From JAPPLB01 sp965206655 (lineage in GTDB: Bacteria > Acidobacteriota > Terriglobia > Bryobacterales > UBA6623), in contig CBDBKC010000011.1 of assembly GCA_965206655.1 (NCBI GenBank), positions 1 to 64,000 on the forward strand: a stretch of 64,000 nucleotides of DNA, in the 5' to 3' direction. This document shows, one piece after another, positions 51,934-61,200 of this stretch. The notes beneath the pieces were generated by a model, which saw only the letters and a list, made by a program, of their open reading frames with translations, did not search any database and had not been told where the DNA came from. Made by a program: the position numbers and the translations under genes. How positions within the stretch are numbered: position 1 is the stretch's first letter; each line of letters starts with the position of its first letter.

Positions 51934-53847
51934 TTACCAGATATAGTCTTTGGCCGTTTCGCGTTTGTCGTGGCCGTCGAGGACGTGCATCACCCTCACC
52001 TTCTTGAGCGCCACCGGCGAGAGTTGGCCGATGGGGACGTAGATAATCTTCACACCCATATGAGCCACGATGCTGCGATAGATCGACCGCGGTGGCTTGG
52101 CCGCGACGTAGACGACGAACTTTTCGAGTGAGTAATCGAGGCCGGCGAGTAGCAGTCGTTCGGGCTTCGACTCGGCGAACATGTAGTCGGGGTCGTGCCA
52201 AACGTCCATCATGCGTCCGGAGGGCAGCGTGAGGAGCAGGCCGCCGTATTCCGAACGGCCGATGCCGGGGCCGACGATGTTCTCGAACGGGTCGGTGGCG
52301 TAGAACGCCATGTCGGATTCGTTCTGGTGTTCCCCGAGCCAGGTGAGGCAGTAGGAGTAGCGGTTGTCGCGGTCTTCATCGAAGATCATCACGATGGCGC
52401 CGACTTCCCCTGAGACACGCTGCTGCGAGCGGACGTAGATCCTCTTCTCGTGCCAGTTGCGGAGGGTTTCGCGCAGGTCGATCCCGTCGAGCAACGAGGT
52501 GGTGAAGGGCTCGGTGTGGGTGCGCTCTTCCGACAGGATGCTCTTGCCTTTTTTCTTGAGAAACAGTCCGTAGTTCTCGATTACCAAGTCCTCGGGAGGA
52601 TAGGAGCAGATCGAAAAGCCGGTCCACTCTTTCCGCCATTCGCCGGGAACCTTTTCGCGCTTGCGTCCTTTAAGCCCGGTCGGACGCATGCGTGCCTTCT
52701 TGCGCGGCAGCCTTCGACGAATGCGGATTCGCCGTGTGTCGAGCCACATGTGCTCGCCGGAAAGCTTCACCGTGGCGAGGTCGGTTTCGATCTTTTGCGC
52801 GGGATAGGCGCCGGCCATCTCCCACATCTCCCAGGCCATGTTGTCGTCAATGATGGAGCGGGCGGCGACGGTGAGTTCGAACAGGCCGCCGAGAAGTTGG
52901 CCTTGCAGTATTGCGAGGTTACGGGAGTAGCGGCTCCACAATCTCCTCTGCCAGAGCGTGACAGATTCGCCGGTGTTCTTTTCGTAAGCCCGTTGAGTCG
53001 CCCGGAACAGATCGAGATGCAAGCGTTGCCGATCGATGGGCTCTTGCGCGGCGCGGGCGATGGCGCCTTCCTTGGGGTCTTCTTGCGGCGCGCCGATCAG
53101 CGAGAAGCCGAGAACTTCCTTTGTCTCGACCGAAGGAGCGGGAAGCGGGGCCGGCCGGCCATGCCGCCGTGCTTCGTAGATGCTTTGCACGAAGGGGATT
53201 TCCGTTAGCACTTCAGCCAGGCAATCGGGATGCAGATTCAGCAGCCGGGTCCCTTTGCGTTGCACCTTGCGCAAGGGCTGCACCTGCTTGTGCTTCATCG
53301 CTTCCAGCAGCGGGTCCAGCAACTTGAGTGAGACGACAACCGCGACCCGGTCGTCTGGGTCGATGTCTTGAAGCCGCGATGCCAACCCCTCGGCTTGAAC
53401 GGTGAGGTCGTCGCCCTTTCCGCGGGCCGCGGTGCGGTAGGCCTCGACGTATTTCGCAAGGCCTACCCGCTCGGTCGCATAACTGTCCGGGTAGGAATCG
53501 GGACTGCCGGAACGCTCGGCAACGTCGGGATCGAGGAAGACAGTCTTCGCGCCTATCTCCTTGGCGGTTCGCAGCGCCTCCACGAAGGGGTCGGCGGGCT
53601 CTACGGTCTCATACACGGCGCGGTCGGCGCCCTGGTCGTCGTAGATGATGACGGAAAGCTCGGGTAGGCGCTCGAGCGCTCTCTCGTATGACGACTCGAG
53701 TGTTACCGGCAGATCGACGGCGACCACCCGCGGTTCTTCAGCGAGGATTTCGTCGCGTACATAGCGCGCGAATTCAAGCTTGCCCGGAACGACGGGCAGA
53801 TAGAGGAATTGCCCGTCGCGGACCCCGATCTTACTTGCCGGGGACAT
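51934..53847 (-). CDS. unrecognised 637-aa partner of MoxR ATPase
   Basis: Not recognised with certainty. The N-terminal 130 residues (FLYLPVVPGKLEFARYVRDE, PRVVAVDLPVTLESSYERAL, then SVIIYDDQGADR and AKTVFLDPD) alternate strands and helices as in TraB/ChaN-like or DUF5682-like proteins. The middle is mostly helical and rich in Arg/Lys (a basic block near 375-400); the C-terminal 200 residues look mixed. No signal peptide, no Walker motif, no vWA MIDAS. It overlaps the MoxR gene by 17 bases, so the two form an operon. MoxR ATPases typically serve as chaperones for such large partners; no vWA protein is adjacent. Confidence 0.7.
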   Translation of the reverse strand: MSPASKIGVRDGQFLYLPVVPGKLEFARYVRDEILAEEPRVVAVDLPVTLESSYERALERLPELSVIIYDDQGADRAVYETVEPADPFVEALRTAKEIGAKTVFLDPDVAERSGSPDSYPDSYATERVGLAKYVEAYRTAARGKGDDLTVQAEGLASRLQDIDPDDRVAVVVSLKLLDPLLEAMKHKQVQPLRKVQRKGTRLLNLHPDCLAEVLTEIPFVQSIYEARRHGRPAPLPAPSVETKEVLGFSLIGAPQEDPKEGAIARAAQEPIDRQRLHLDLFRATQRAYEKNTGESVTLWQRRLWSRYSRNLAILQGQLLGGLFELTVAARSIIDDNMAWEMWEMAGAYPAQKIETDLATVKLSGEHMWLDTRRIRIRRRLPRKKARMRPTGLKGRKREKVPGEWRKEWTGFSICSYPPEDLVIENYGLFLKKKGKSILSEERTHTEPFTTSLLDGIDLRETLRNWHEKRIYVRSQQRVSGEVGAIVMIFDEDRDNRYSYCLTWLGEHQNESDMAFYATDPFENIVGPGIGRSEYGGLLLTLPSGRMMDVWHDPDYMFAESKPERLLLAGLDYSLEKFVVYVAAKPPRSIYRSIVAHMGVKIIYVPIGQLSPVALKKVRVMHVLDGHDKRETAKDYIW

Positions 53848-54682
53848 AGCGGAGAGCCTCTTGTCCCAACGTTTGGAGAATCGATGTGTGGAGAGCTTTG
53901 TCCCTTGCCGTGTCGCTATTCGAGGCCATAAGTTTCATGGCGAAGCGAGCGATGTTGATGCCGTCGCGGGCTGTGTAGCGTTCGTCGGCGACGTGGGCGG
54001 CTTGCAAAAAGTCAGTGACGTAATCAAGAACTTCTTCGTCCGCAAAAGGAAGGTTTTCATGTAAAATGGCCCGCTCTTCATCACGCTCGGGGAAGTCGAC
54101 CATGATCTGCGGTTGGAGGCGCGAATGGATGTACTCGGGCAGCTCGAACGTCGAAGCATCGTCGTTCATGGTGGCGGTCATGCGGAACTCGCGGTGGGCA
54201 TGGATCTTGATGCCGGCGACGATCGACTCGACGTAGCGGCGGTTGTCGAGCAACGGCGCTAGCGAAGCCCAGCTCTTCTCGCTCATGCGATTGCCTTCAT
54301 CGAGAATGCAGACGCCGCCACGAATCATGGCCGTCACAAGAGGTGAAGCGACGTAGCGCAATTTGCCTTCGCCCTCAATCACAGGTGTCACAAGCAGGTC
54401 CTCGGGGCGAGTATCGAGCGTCGCCTGCGTGATGTAGACTTCGCGGCCCATCTTCTTGGCGGTGGCGTAGGCCAAGGTGGTCTTGCCGACCCCCGGCTTG
54501 CCGAGCAAACGGGGCGTCATCGGCACGTCCTGCTCATGGATCGTAAGCCAGGCGGCTTGCAGTTGGCGCACGAGCTCTTCTTGCCCCACCCAGCGGATGG
54601 AGATTTCGTCCGGGTGGGAAAGGTGAAGGGTCACGCCCTCCAAGTTGACCGTCCGGTCGGTGTTGGGGAAAGCCGATTGCAT
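53831..54682 (-). CDS. MoxR-family AAA+ ATPase
   Basis: A 283-residue AAA+ protein: RLLGKPGVGKTTLAYATAKKM (Walker A), GGVCILDEGNRMSEKSWASLAPLLDNRRYVES (Walker B with sensor and the typical MoxR L-D-x-R-R-Y), FRMTATMNDD (sensor 1) and SRLQPQIMVDFPERDEE (arginine-finger region). ATG 54682 was preferred; the longer frame upstream is not family-like. MoxR proteins remodel or mature partner complexes using ATP. It lies upstream of, and overlaps, the 637-residue gene. Confidence 0.87.
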   Translation of the reverse strand: MQSAFPNTDRTVNLEGVTLHLSHPDEISIRWVGQEELVRQLQAAWLTIHEQDVPMTPRLLGKPGVGKTTLAYATAKKMGREVYITQATLDTRPEDLLVTPVIEGEGKLRYVASPLVTAMIRGGVCILDEGNRMSEKSWASLAPLLDNRRYVESIVAGIKIHAHREFRMTATMNDDASTFELPEYIHSRLQPQIMVDFPERDEERAILHENLPFADEEVLDYVTDFLQAAHVADERYTARDGINIARFAMKLMASNSDTARDKALHTSILQTLGQEALRYVPGK

Positions 54683-54793
54683 ATCGACTATTCTATCCTC
54701 GCGTCCGTGCGAAGGCCTGCCGGGCGCTCTCTCCAACGAAAGTAACTTTCGATCCGTTTGTGGGCCTCGTCACTGCCAAGGTACAATCACGAA

Positions 54794-56203
54794 ATGCCGC
54801 GTTGGGCACTTGTGGGCGTTTCGTGTCTTTTCCTTGCCTTGACCGGGTTCAGCGCCCCAACCCCGCAGGCGGGTCCGCCGGGCAACGACCTGCCCAACGT
54901 TCTTCTCATCACGATCGACACACTCCGAGCCGATCATCTTTCTTCGTACGGCTATCACAAGAAGACAAGCCCGCGGATAGATCAACTCGCATCCGAGGGC
55001 GTTCGCTTTGAGAAGGTTCACACCGTCATTCCCCTAACCGGGCCCTCTCACCTGTCGTTGTTCACCAGTCGCTATCCGCAAGAACACGGCGCGCGTATCA
55101 ACGGAACGGCGCCCCCGCAGAATTCGCGTTGGTTGTCGCTGCCACAGATCCTGCGCCGATTCGGCTACAGGAACTCGGCATTCGTCAGCGCATGGCCGTT
55201 GATCGGGCGGTTAACACAGTTGAACCGCTGGTTCGATGAATACGACGAAACGATGACCCGGAAGTACGACGTCGTCCACTCGAGCCGCTCGGCGCCGGAG
55301 CTGACATCGGCCGTAAGCCGCTGGCTCGACCAAAACGAAGAAGGCACGAATCCCTTTTTTCTATGGGCTCACTATTTCGACCCGCACTCTCCCTATGACA
55401 TGAATGAGGGTTTCGAAAACCTTGAGCCCAGTGGCCATCCAAAGCGGGGGCCCGAGCCTCTCAACAACGAGATGGCGCAGCGCATTCGGCGCTACGATTC
55501 CGAAATCGCTCTCACGGACATGCACGTGGGAAAACTGCTCGACAAAATCGACCGGTTAGGGCTGCACGATTCGACCCTAGTCGTCCTCACGGCTGATCAC
55601 GGCGAGGGCCTCGGTGAGAACGGCTACGTCGGACACGGACGGCGTCTCGACGAAGGCATCGTGCGGGTGCCGCTGATCGTTCGCTACCCGGAAAAGATAC
55701 CGGCGGGCAAGGTCGTCGCCCAGAACGTGTCCCTGCTCGACATCACCCCAACCGTACTCGATCTGTCGGGAGTCGCCGCACTGGTCACAGAGGATATTCC
55801 CTGGTCGTTCGCCGGCCGTAGTCTGGCGAGCACGATCTCCGGCGACGAGGGGTTACCGGAGCGGCCAATGCGCTACGTGGCTTTCGCCGGCCGCAAGGGC
55901 TTCGCGCCTGGTTGGATGTCGTGGATGTGGTCTCGAAAGTCGACCTTGCCGCTTCACCTCGGGATGATGACGGGCGCCACAAAATTCGTCTGGTCGCCCG
56001 CGAGCGAAGAACTCGCGGTATTGGATCTGGAGCAAGATCCGTTCGAACTCGAACGGACGATTATCGACGCGAGTGAGCGAGTCTACAAGCGGCGGACCGC
56101 CTCGCTTCAACGCTGGTTCGAATCGACAGATCTTGAGGAGAGCGAACTCGAGATCTCCGACCGCGACACTGAGGTGCTCAAGAGCCTTGGTTATCTCAAA
56201 TAG
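54794..56203 (+). CDS. sulfatase-like hydrolase without formylglycine Cys
   Basis: A 469-residue exported protein of the alkaline-phosphatase/sulfatase superfamily: signal peptide to about residue 27, LLITIDTLRADHLSSYGY (metal Asp), HYFDPHSPY, and VVLTADHGEGLGENGYVGHG (metal site). The position where sulfatases carry Cys/Ser-x-Pro-x-Arg reads T82-G-P-S-H86, so no formylglycine can form; Thr-type nucleophile relatives act as phosphatases/phosphotransferases or lack sulfatase activity. ATG 54794 was chosen over a longer frame because of the signal peptide. The gene diverges from moxR over 111 bp. Confidence 0.82.
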   Translation: MPRWALVGVSCLFLALTGFSAPTPQAGPPGNDLPNVLLITIDTLRADHLSSYGYHKKTSPRIDQLASEGVRFEKVHTVIPLTGPSHLSLFTSRYPQEHGARINGTAPPQNSRWLSLPQILRRFGYRNSAFVSAWPLIGRLTQLNRWFDEYDETMTRKYDVVHSSRSAPELTSAVSRWLDQNEEGTNPFFLWAHYFDPHSPYDMNEGFENLEPSGHPKRGPEPLNNEMAQRIRRYDSEIALTDMHVGKLLDKIDRLGLHDSTLVVLTADHGEGLGENGYVGHGRRLDEGIVRVPLIVRYPEKIPAGKVVAQNVSLLDITPTVLDLSGVAALVTEDIPWSFAGRSLASTISGDEGLPERPMRYVAFAGRKGFAPGWMSWMWSRKSTLPLHLGMMTGATKFVWSPASEELAVLDLEQDPFELERTIIDASERVYKRRTASLQRWFESTDLEESELEISDRDTEVLKSLGYLK

Positions 56204-56268
56204 CTCCCGCGCATACTCTACCTCTTCGTCCGATACCCCATGATCGTGTTTCCTTCAGGTATTGCGTC

Positions 56269-57363
56269 TTGATTCAACGCGTCGTTTGGGCCAATCTTCG
56301 TCACCGCCGCATGCGGACGGTCCTCGCCATCTCGGCGATTGCGCTCGAAATGGCCATGATCCTTCTCATTCTCGGTCTGGCCGACGGCTTGGTCGGTGAA
56401 TCGACGCGACGCCAGCGGGGGATCGGCGCCGACATTATGGTGCGTCCCTCGACGTCGAGCAGTGCCCTCAGCGCTGGTTCGGCAGGGCTTGACGAATCGA
56501 TGGTGCAGGAACTCGAAAAGCTGCCCGGCGTCAAGATGGCTGTGGGCACAGCCTTCTCGAGCAGCTCGGGCCTCAATACTGTTACCGGCGTGGACATCGT
56601 GAAGCTCGGCCGAATGGCGGGCGGGCTCGATTATCTCAAGGGAAGAGCATTCGAGCAGCCCTACGAGGCCGTGATCGACGAATACTATGCACGTCAGGGA
56701 AAGCTCGACGTGGGGGACACAACGAGCCTCATGAATCGAGATTTCACCGTGTCCGGCATCGTTGGGGCGGGTAAGGCTTCTCGGATCTTCATCCCGCTTG
56801 CGACGAAGCAAGAGATATCGAGCGAACAAGGCAAGCTAAGTCAGATCTATATTCAACTTGAAGACCCGGAACAGGCGGTAACGTTCGTCGAGACACTGAA
56901 GGCAAGCTATCCCGACAACCCGATCTACACGATGGAGGAGTTCATCTCGCTCTTCAGGAGCCAAACTCGAGGTATGGCGGATGAGTTCCTCAACGTCATT
57001 GTCGGCATCGCGGTGGGCGTAGGATTCATAGTCGTGCTGATCTCGATGTATACATCCGTGCTTGACAGAACCCGTGAGATCGGCATCCTGAAGGCCTTGG
57101 GCGCATCCCCAAGTTACGTGGTTCAGATCTTCCTACGCGAGACCGCCCTGCTGACAGCGACGGGGATTGTACTCGGGATAGGGATCTCTTATCTCGGCGA
57201 GTCGCTGCTGGAAAGCCGCTTCCCGCTGATCACCATAACCATCGTGCAGAGTCACCTCGTACGGGGAACGGCCGTGGCCCTAGTCGGATCGCTGTGCGGA
57301 GCGCTCTATCCGTCGCTACGGGCGGCCCGCCAAGATCCGATCGAGGCACTTTCTTACGAGTGA
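56269..57363 (+). CDS. FtsX-type ABC transporter permease (MacB-like)
   Basis: A 364-residue permease: one N-terminal helix (about 17-38), a periplasmic MacB-PCD domain (about 45-235), and three C-terminal helices with DRTREIGILKALGASPSYV, the FtsX signature. It probably exports lipoproteins or peptides, or acts as a mechanotransducer, together with an ATPase that is not encoded beside it. TTG start at 56269; no better start in frame. Confidence 0.82.
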   Translation: MIQRVVWANLRHRRMRTVLAISAIALEMAMILLILGLADGLVGESTRRQRGIGADIMVRPSTSSSALSAGSAGLDESMVQELEKLPGVKMAVGTAFSSSSGLNTVTGVDIVKLGRMAGGLDYLKGRAFEQPYEAVIDEYYARQGKLDVGDTTSLMNRDFTVSGIVGAGKASRIFIPLATKQEISSEQGKLSQIYIQLEDPEQAVTFVETLKASYPDNPIYTMEEFISLFRSQTRGMADEFLNVIVGIAVGVGFIVVLISMYTSVLDRTREIGILKALGASPSYVVQIFLRETALLTATGIVLGIGISYLGESLLESRFPLITITIVQSHLVRGTAVALVGSLCGALYPSLRAARQDPIEALSYE

Positions 57364-57512
57364 GGCGAGGCGTGGCGGCGCACGAGGTCAAAGCGAGATT
57401 CCCGGCTCGACGCGAATGTAACGGACTCGCGGTTGAGGACATCCAACCAAAGTAAGAGGTGCATCCGGAACACTGATCCGAGGAGTTCTTTGGTAGACGG
57501 GAAAAGGAGTTC

Positions 57513-58331
57513 ATGAACATGAAACGCGCGCTTTGCGCAGTATCGGTCTTCAGTTTGCTGCTCGCCGGCATGGCTTTTGCCGATGAGCTTCGCTTGCGGA
57601 GCGGTTCGGTGATTGCCGGAAGTTTCGTGGGCGGCGACACGCGGTCCGTTCGGTTTATCGGTCCGGATGGGACTGTCAAAACATACTCAGTGGGTGATGT
57701 CGCGTCCATCGATTTTGTAACCACCCAGGCGGCGACGGTTCCTACGGCGCCGGTAGCGCCGGCGGCCCCCACCGCGCCCGCTCGATCCCGCTACGCCGAC
57801 GACCGCGGTCCGGTAGCTTCGCGACCTTCCGTAACAGTGCCGGCCGGGACGGTTGTGACGGTCCGCATGATCGACTCGATTGACGCGGACGTTACCGGAG
57901 CGGGAGAGCGCTTCCGGGCGAGCATCGACGACCCCATTAGCGCCGATGGAAGGATCGTAATCCCTCGCGGCGCGGATGCCACGGTGCAGGTGATGCGGGT
58001 CGAGCAGGGCGGCACGGTGAGAGGGAGTGACGAGGTCGCGTTGAAGCTCTACGACATCACCGTCAACGGCCAAGCCTACGAATTGGCGACGAACTACGCC
58101 GAGATTCAGGGCAAGGGTAAGGGCGGCAAAACAGCGCGGAACGCAACTCTCGGCGGCGTGGGTGGAGCGATCATCGGCGGGATTCTTGGCGGTGGCAAAG
58201 GTGCGGCGATCGGTGCGGGCGCCGGAGCCGGCGGGGGCGTCGCGGTTGCGGCGGCGCGCGGGACCAAGCTGCGGATTCCGTCTGAGTCGCGCTTGGACTT
58301 TGTCTTGCGGTCGCCGTTGGGCTTGGAATAA
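57513..58331 (+). CDS. secreted protein with C-terminal glycine zipper
   Basis: A 272-residue protein: signal peptide (to about residue 23, GMAFADE), a short beta domain, a Pro/Ala-rich linker (about 70-95), a second beta domain, then a glycine-zipper segment (GGVGGAIIGGILGGG...GAGAGAGGG near 215-245) that could insert in a membrane. Strong AAAAGGAG ribosome-binding site at 57502-57509. Function unknown; similar outer-membrane-associated proteins are common in Acidobacteriota. Confidence 0.78.
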   Translation: MNMKRALCAVSVFSLLLAGMAFADELRLRSGSVIAGSFVGGDTRSVRFIGPDGTVKTYSVGDVASIDFVTTQAATVPTAPVAPAAPTAPARSRYADDRGPVASRPSVTVPAGTVVTVRMIDSIDADVTGAGERFRASIDDPISADGRIVIPRGADATVQVMRVEQGGTVRGSDEVALKLYDITVNGQAYELATNYAEIQGKGKGGKTARNATLGGVGGAIIGGILGGGKGAAIGAGAGAGGGVAVAAARGTKLRIPSESRLDFVLRSPLGLE

Positions 58332-58403
58332 GACAGGCCTGGGTATTCGGGTTCCGGTGGTGGTTGGCAACGGGTCGGTTCTCACAACCTGACCAAGGCC
58401 GTC

Positions 58404-58907
58404 GTGCGGGACGAAGGAAGCGGCCAGACAGGAACGTATCAGTCGGTGGTCGATGTTCCGGGATTCGCCGGTGACACATCGCCGAGCTCTTTGCTGCTGA
58501 CAGGGCGCATGCTCTCGGCGGGGGATCACACCGGGGGTGACACGGAAAAAGATGAGAAGTCGGCGGAGCCGCGCGGCATCGACATCGAAGGGCTGCGGTT
58601 CTACCCCCAACCCGAGAACGTGTTTCGGCGTGGAGGCTCGATTCACATGGTTTACGGCCTATATAACGTTTCGTCCGAGTTGACGGACGCCCCGCCGGCC
58701 CCGCGCATCTTCCTGCTTTTCGGAGACAAACCGCTCGATCGCCCTCCCGTCAAGAACTACGACGCGTTTCCCTCTGCCGACCGGAGGGAAGTGCATTACG
58801 TCGCGACGCTCGACACCAAGACCCTGGAGCCGGGTGACTACAAGCTGCTTGTGATCATGCCGAACGGCAAGGACGCGATCCCTCGTGAGTTCAGGCTGGT
58901 TCCGTAG
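58404..58907 (+). CDS. beta-rich domain of a secreted protein, possibly a fragment
   Basis: A 167-residue product (from GTG 58404) ending in a compact beta domain: GLRFYPQPENVFRRGGSIHMVYGLYNV, then ATLDTKTLEPGDYKLLVIMPNGKDAIPREFRLV. The same C-terminal domain closes vWFA-related secreted proteins of Acidobacteriota. No signal peptide or vWA part precedes it and the frame continues a short way upstream without a good start, so it is either a stand-alone domain or the tail of a lost larger gene. Confidence 0.5.
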   Translation: MRDEGSGQTGTYQSVVDVPGFAGDTSPSSLLLTGRMLSAGDHTGGDTEKDEKSAEPRGIDIEGLRFYPQPENVFRRGGSIHMVYGLYNVSSELTDAPPAPRIFLLFGDKPLDRPPVKNYDAFPSADRREVHYVATLDTKTLEPGDYKLLVIMPNGKDAIPREFRLVP

Positions 58908-58922
58908 CGAGACCCCCTCAGA

Positions 58923-59894
58923 CTATAGGTAAGCGTTGAGGTAGCCCTTCGGAATTTCAGCGCCGGCTACAAAGCTCAGCTTGGCGAGCGCGACCATCTG
59001 GTACACGTTGATACGGAAGTCGGGACAGGTCGAAACCATTGCGTAGGCATCGTTCGGTGGATAGTTGTACTCGGTGATCAGCCAGTCCATCAGGTTGTAT
59101 GTGGCGATTTCCACGGCAACTTCCAGCGGCCGGTAGGCGTACACCGAAACGATCGAGTCCGGCTTTTCGATCCGCATCCACGGCAGCCTCTTCTGCTTGA
59201 GTAGCTCCAGCTTGACCTGCACGGTGGCGTTCGTTTCGGCCGCCGTGCCCGTGAACTCCGTATCACCCTGGCTGGCGTGGACGTCTCCGAGATAGAGCAG
59301 AGCTCCGTCGTGATACACGGGCAAGTGGATGCGATTCCCCGGTGCGACGTCGCGGATATCGAGGTTACCGCCCCAGGCGTCTTGCCCGTCGCCGCTGGTG
59401 GTAACCTCGCGATCCGGGGCAACGCCGATCGTCCCCACGAAGGGAGTAATCGGCCAGGAAAGGCGCTCGTTGAAGTGCAGTGTGCCGTCCCGCATCTTGC
59501 CGCTAGGCCCGGCCTCGTGACGCATGATGTAGGTGGTGTATTCCTCTGAGATTTCCGGCCAGCGGTTTGACCGCCCGAGCGGGCCTCGCCCGGGGCCGTT
59601 GGCGGTCCATGAGAAGTCGGCGACCTCAATGTCCTCAATGGTCACGACGAGGGTATCGCCGCGTTCGGCGCCTTCCAGGTAGACCGGCCCGCCGATAGGG
59701 TTCGCCAAGGGCGGAACCCGGTCGAAGCCGGGCCGGTTGGCCGGAATGGCCTTGTCTTCCGGCGTTTTGAAGAAGCCCGCGGAGGCGTCCCAGGTCTCGA
59801 CGGCGAAGCTTTCGCCGGGCTGGACGCGCAGGAGGGGTTCATCCTGCCAGTTGAAGGCATATTTCTTTGATTGTTCTCTTGGAATGGTTTGCAT
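58923..59894 (-). CDS. acetamidase/formamidase family protein
   Basis: A 323-residue FmdA/AmdA protein: GDTLVVTIEDIEVADFSWTANGPGRGPLG, DGTLHFNERLSWPITPFVGTIGVAP and GGNLDIRDVAPGNRIHLPVYHDGALLYLGDVHASQGDTE hold the metal-binding residues. It hydrolyses formamide or short-chain amides to ammonia. ATG 59894 (MQTIPREQSKKYAF) chosen; the upstream extension is not family-like. No amide transporter is adjacent. Confidence 0.88.
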   Translation of the reverse strand: MQTIPREQSKKYAFNWQDEPLLRVQPGESFAVETWDASAGFFKTPEDKAIPANRPGFDRVPPLANPIGGPVYLEGAERGDTLVVTIEDIEVADFSWTANGPGRGPLGRSNRWPEISEEYTTYIMRHEAGPSGKMRDGTLHFNERLSWPITPFVGTIGVAPDREVTTSGDGQDAWGGNLDIRDVAPGNRIHLPVYHDGALLYLGDVHASQGDTEFTGTAAETNATVQVKLELLKQKRLPWMRIEKPDSIVSVYAYRPLEVAVEIATYNLMDWLITEYNYPPNDAYAMVSTCPDFRINVYQMVALAKLSFVAGAEIPKGYLNAYL

Positions 59895-60080
59895 GGCGGT
59901 CCTGCGCGGCGACGAATGATCGCGCGACGCAACAGAGTAACATAGGTAGTGTCGGTGTGATGCGATTGCTAAGCAGCCCTGCACGGCCCTTCCGCCCGCT
60001 ACCGAAAACAGGTCGGGAGACCGATGTTTTTATGAGGGCCTAGCTGTGGAGTGTCAACAGGTTGTTCCACTACTGTCCGG

Positions 60081-60171
60081 TTAGAAGTCGAATAGAATCA
60101 GCTGGTTGGGGTGATCGAGTAAGTTTTCATGGGAGTCTGATGGCTGCAAGGCCTGTAAAATGGGCGTTGGT
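60081..60171 (-). pseudogene. 3' remnant of IS4-like transposase
   Basis: On the minus strand this encodes TPILQALQPSDSHEN...HPNQLILFDF and TAA (60081-60083), the characteristic C-terminus of many IS4-group transposases (QLxLFDF). It continues the gene that breaks at 61201; roughly ten codons of the usual sequence between ...YQILQ and TPILQ are missing. Confidence 0.85.
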
Positions 60172-61200
60172 GGGGTATCCACTTGACTCAGGTGACCCCA
60201 AGATGTAGTATGCGGCCTCGTGGAGGATTACCCGCGCGATCTGCTCGAGTTCGAGGCGCGCTTCGCCACCGAAGAGGCCTGTCGCGACTATCTGGTCGCG
60301 CTGCGCTGGCGGGACGGGTTCCGTTGCCCCAACTGTGGGCTTGAGCGAGCTTGGCCGGTGCGCAAAGTATGGTTCGAATGTGCTGCCTGCGGTCGCCAAA
60401 CGTCCGTCACGGCCGGTACGATCTTTCAGGACACACGCAAGCCGTTGCGGCTTTGGTTCCGAGCAATGTGGCACGTCGTCTCGCAGAAGAACGGAGTCAG
60501 CGCCTTGGGTTTGCAACGCGTTCTGGGACTGGGCAGCTACCAAACCGCCTGGGCTTGGATGCACAAGCTGCGGCGGGCGATGGTGCGGCCGGGGCGCGAG
60601 CGTTTGACGGGCGTCGTCGAGGTGGATGAGACCTACTGGGGCGCGGAGGAGGAGGGCGTTCGCGGCCGCCAGATCGAGCGTAAAGGATTGATTGCAGTAG
60701 CCGCCGGAGGAGAGAGGCAGCGGGCTGGGGCGGATCCGTATGCAGCGCCTGCGCAACGCCTCGGCGGCCAGCTTGATGCCCTTCGTGGAGGAGTCGATCG
60801 AGCCAGGCAGCGTGGTTCGCACCGATGGCTGGCTGGGCTACGAGCCACTCGAGAAGAAGGGCTATCGGCACCACATCGTCTTCCTCAAGGGTCGCCGCGA
60901 GCAGGCGTCGGAATTGCTTCCGCTGGTGCACAAAGCGATCTCGCTGCTCAAGCGCTGGTTGCTGGGTACGCATCAAGGGGCGGTCAGCCACGAGCATTTG
61001 GACTACTATCTGGACGAATTCGTCTTCCGGTTCAACCGGCGCAGCTCACGTAGCCGGGGCAAGCTGTTCTACAGGCTGGTTCAGCAAGCGGTCGCTGTGG
61101 AGCCGACGCCGTATCGCTCGATCATCGCCCACTGGGACGCCGAGCCGTTCTGAACCCCAAACACAAGATGTTGGGGTCACCTGAGTCAAGTGGATACCCC
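60172..61200 (+). mobile_element. IS1595-like element (innermost)
   Basis: Perfect 30-bp inverted repeats (60172-60201 and 61171-61200, beginning GGGGTATCCACTTGAC) enclose a frameshifted transposase gene. Length 1,029 bp, normal for IS1595. No 8-bp duplication flanks it (GCGTTGGT left, ACCTCTGT right); together with the missing codons of the host gene this indicates an insertion accompanied by a small deletion. Confidence 0.9.
60220..61153 (+). pseudogene. IS1595-family transposase, frameshifted
   Basis: Begins GTG 60220. Zinc ribbon CPNC...CAAC near residues 37-56 and GVVEVDETYWG near 131-141 precede the break. At 60706-60707 an extra G shifts the frame: the sequence continues from GAG 60707 as EERGSGLGRIRMQRLRNAS..., with TDGWLGYEPL, VSHEHLDYYLDEFVFRFNRR and the end at 61153. 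Deleting one G gives a normal transposase of about 310 residues. As given it is inactive. Confidence 0.85.
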
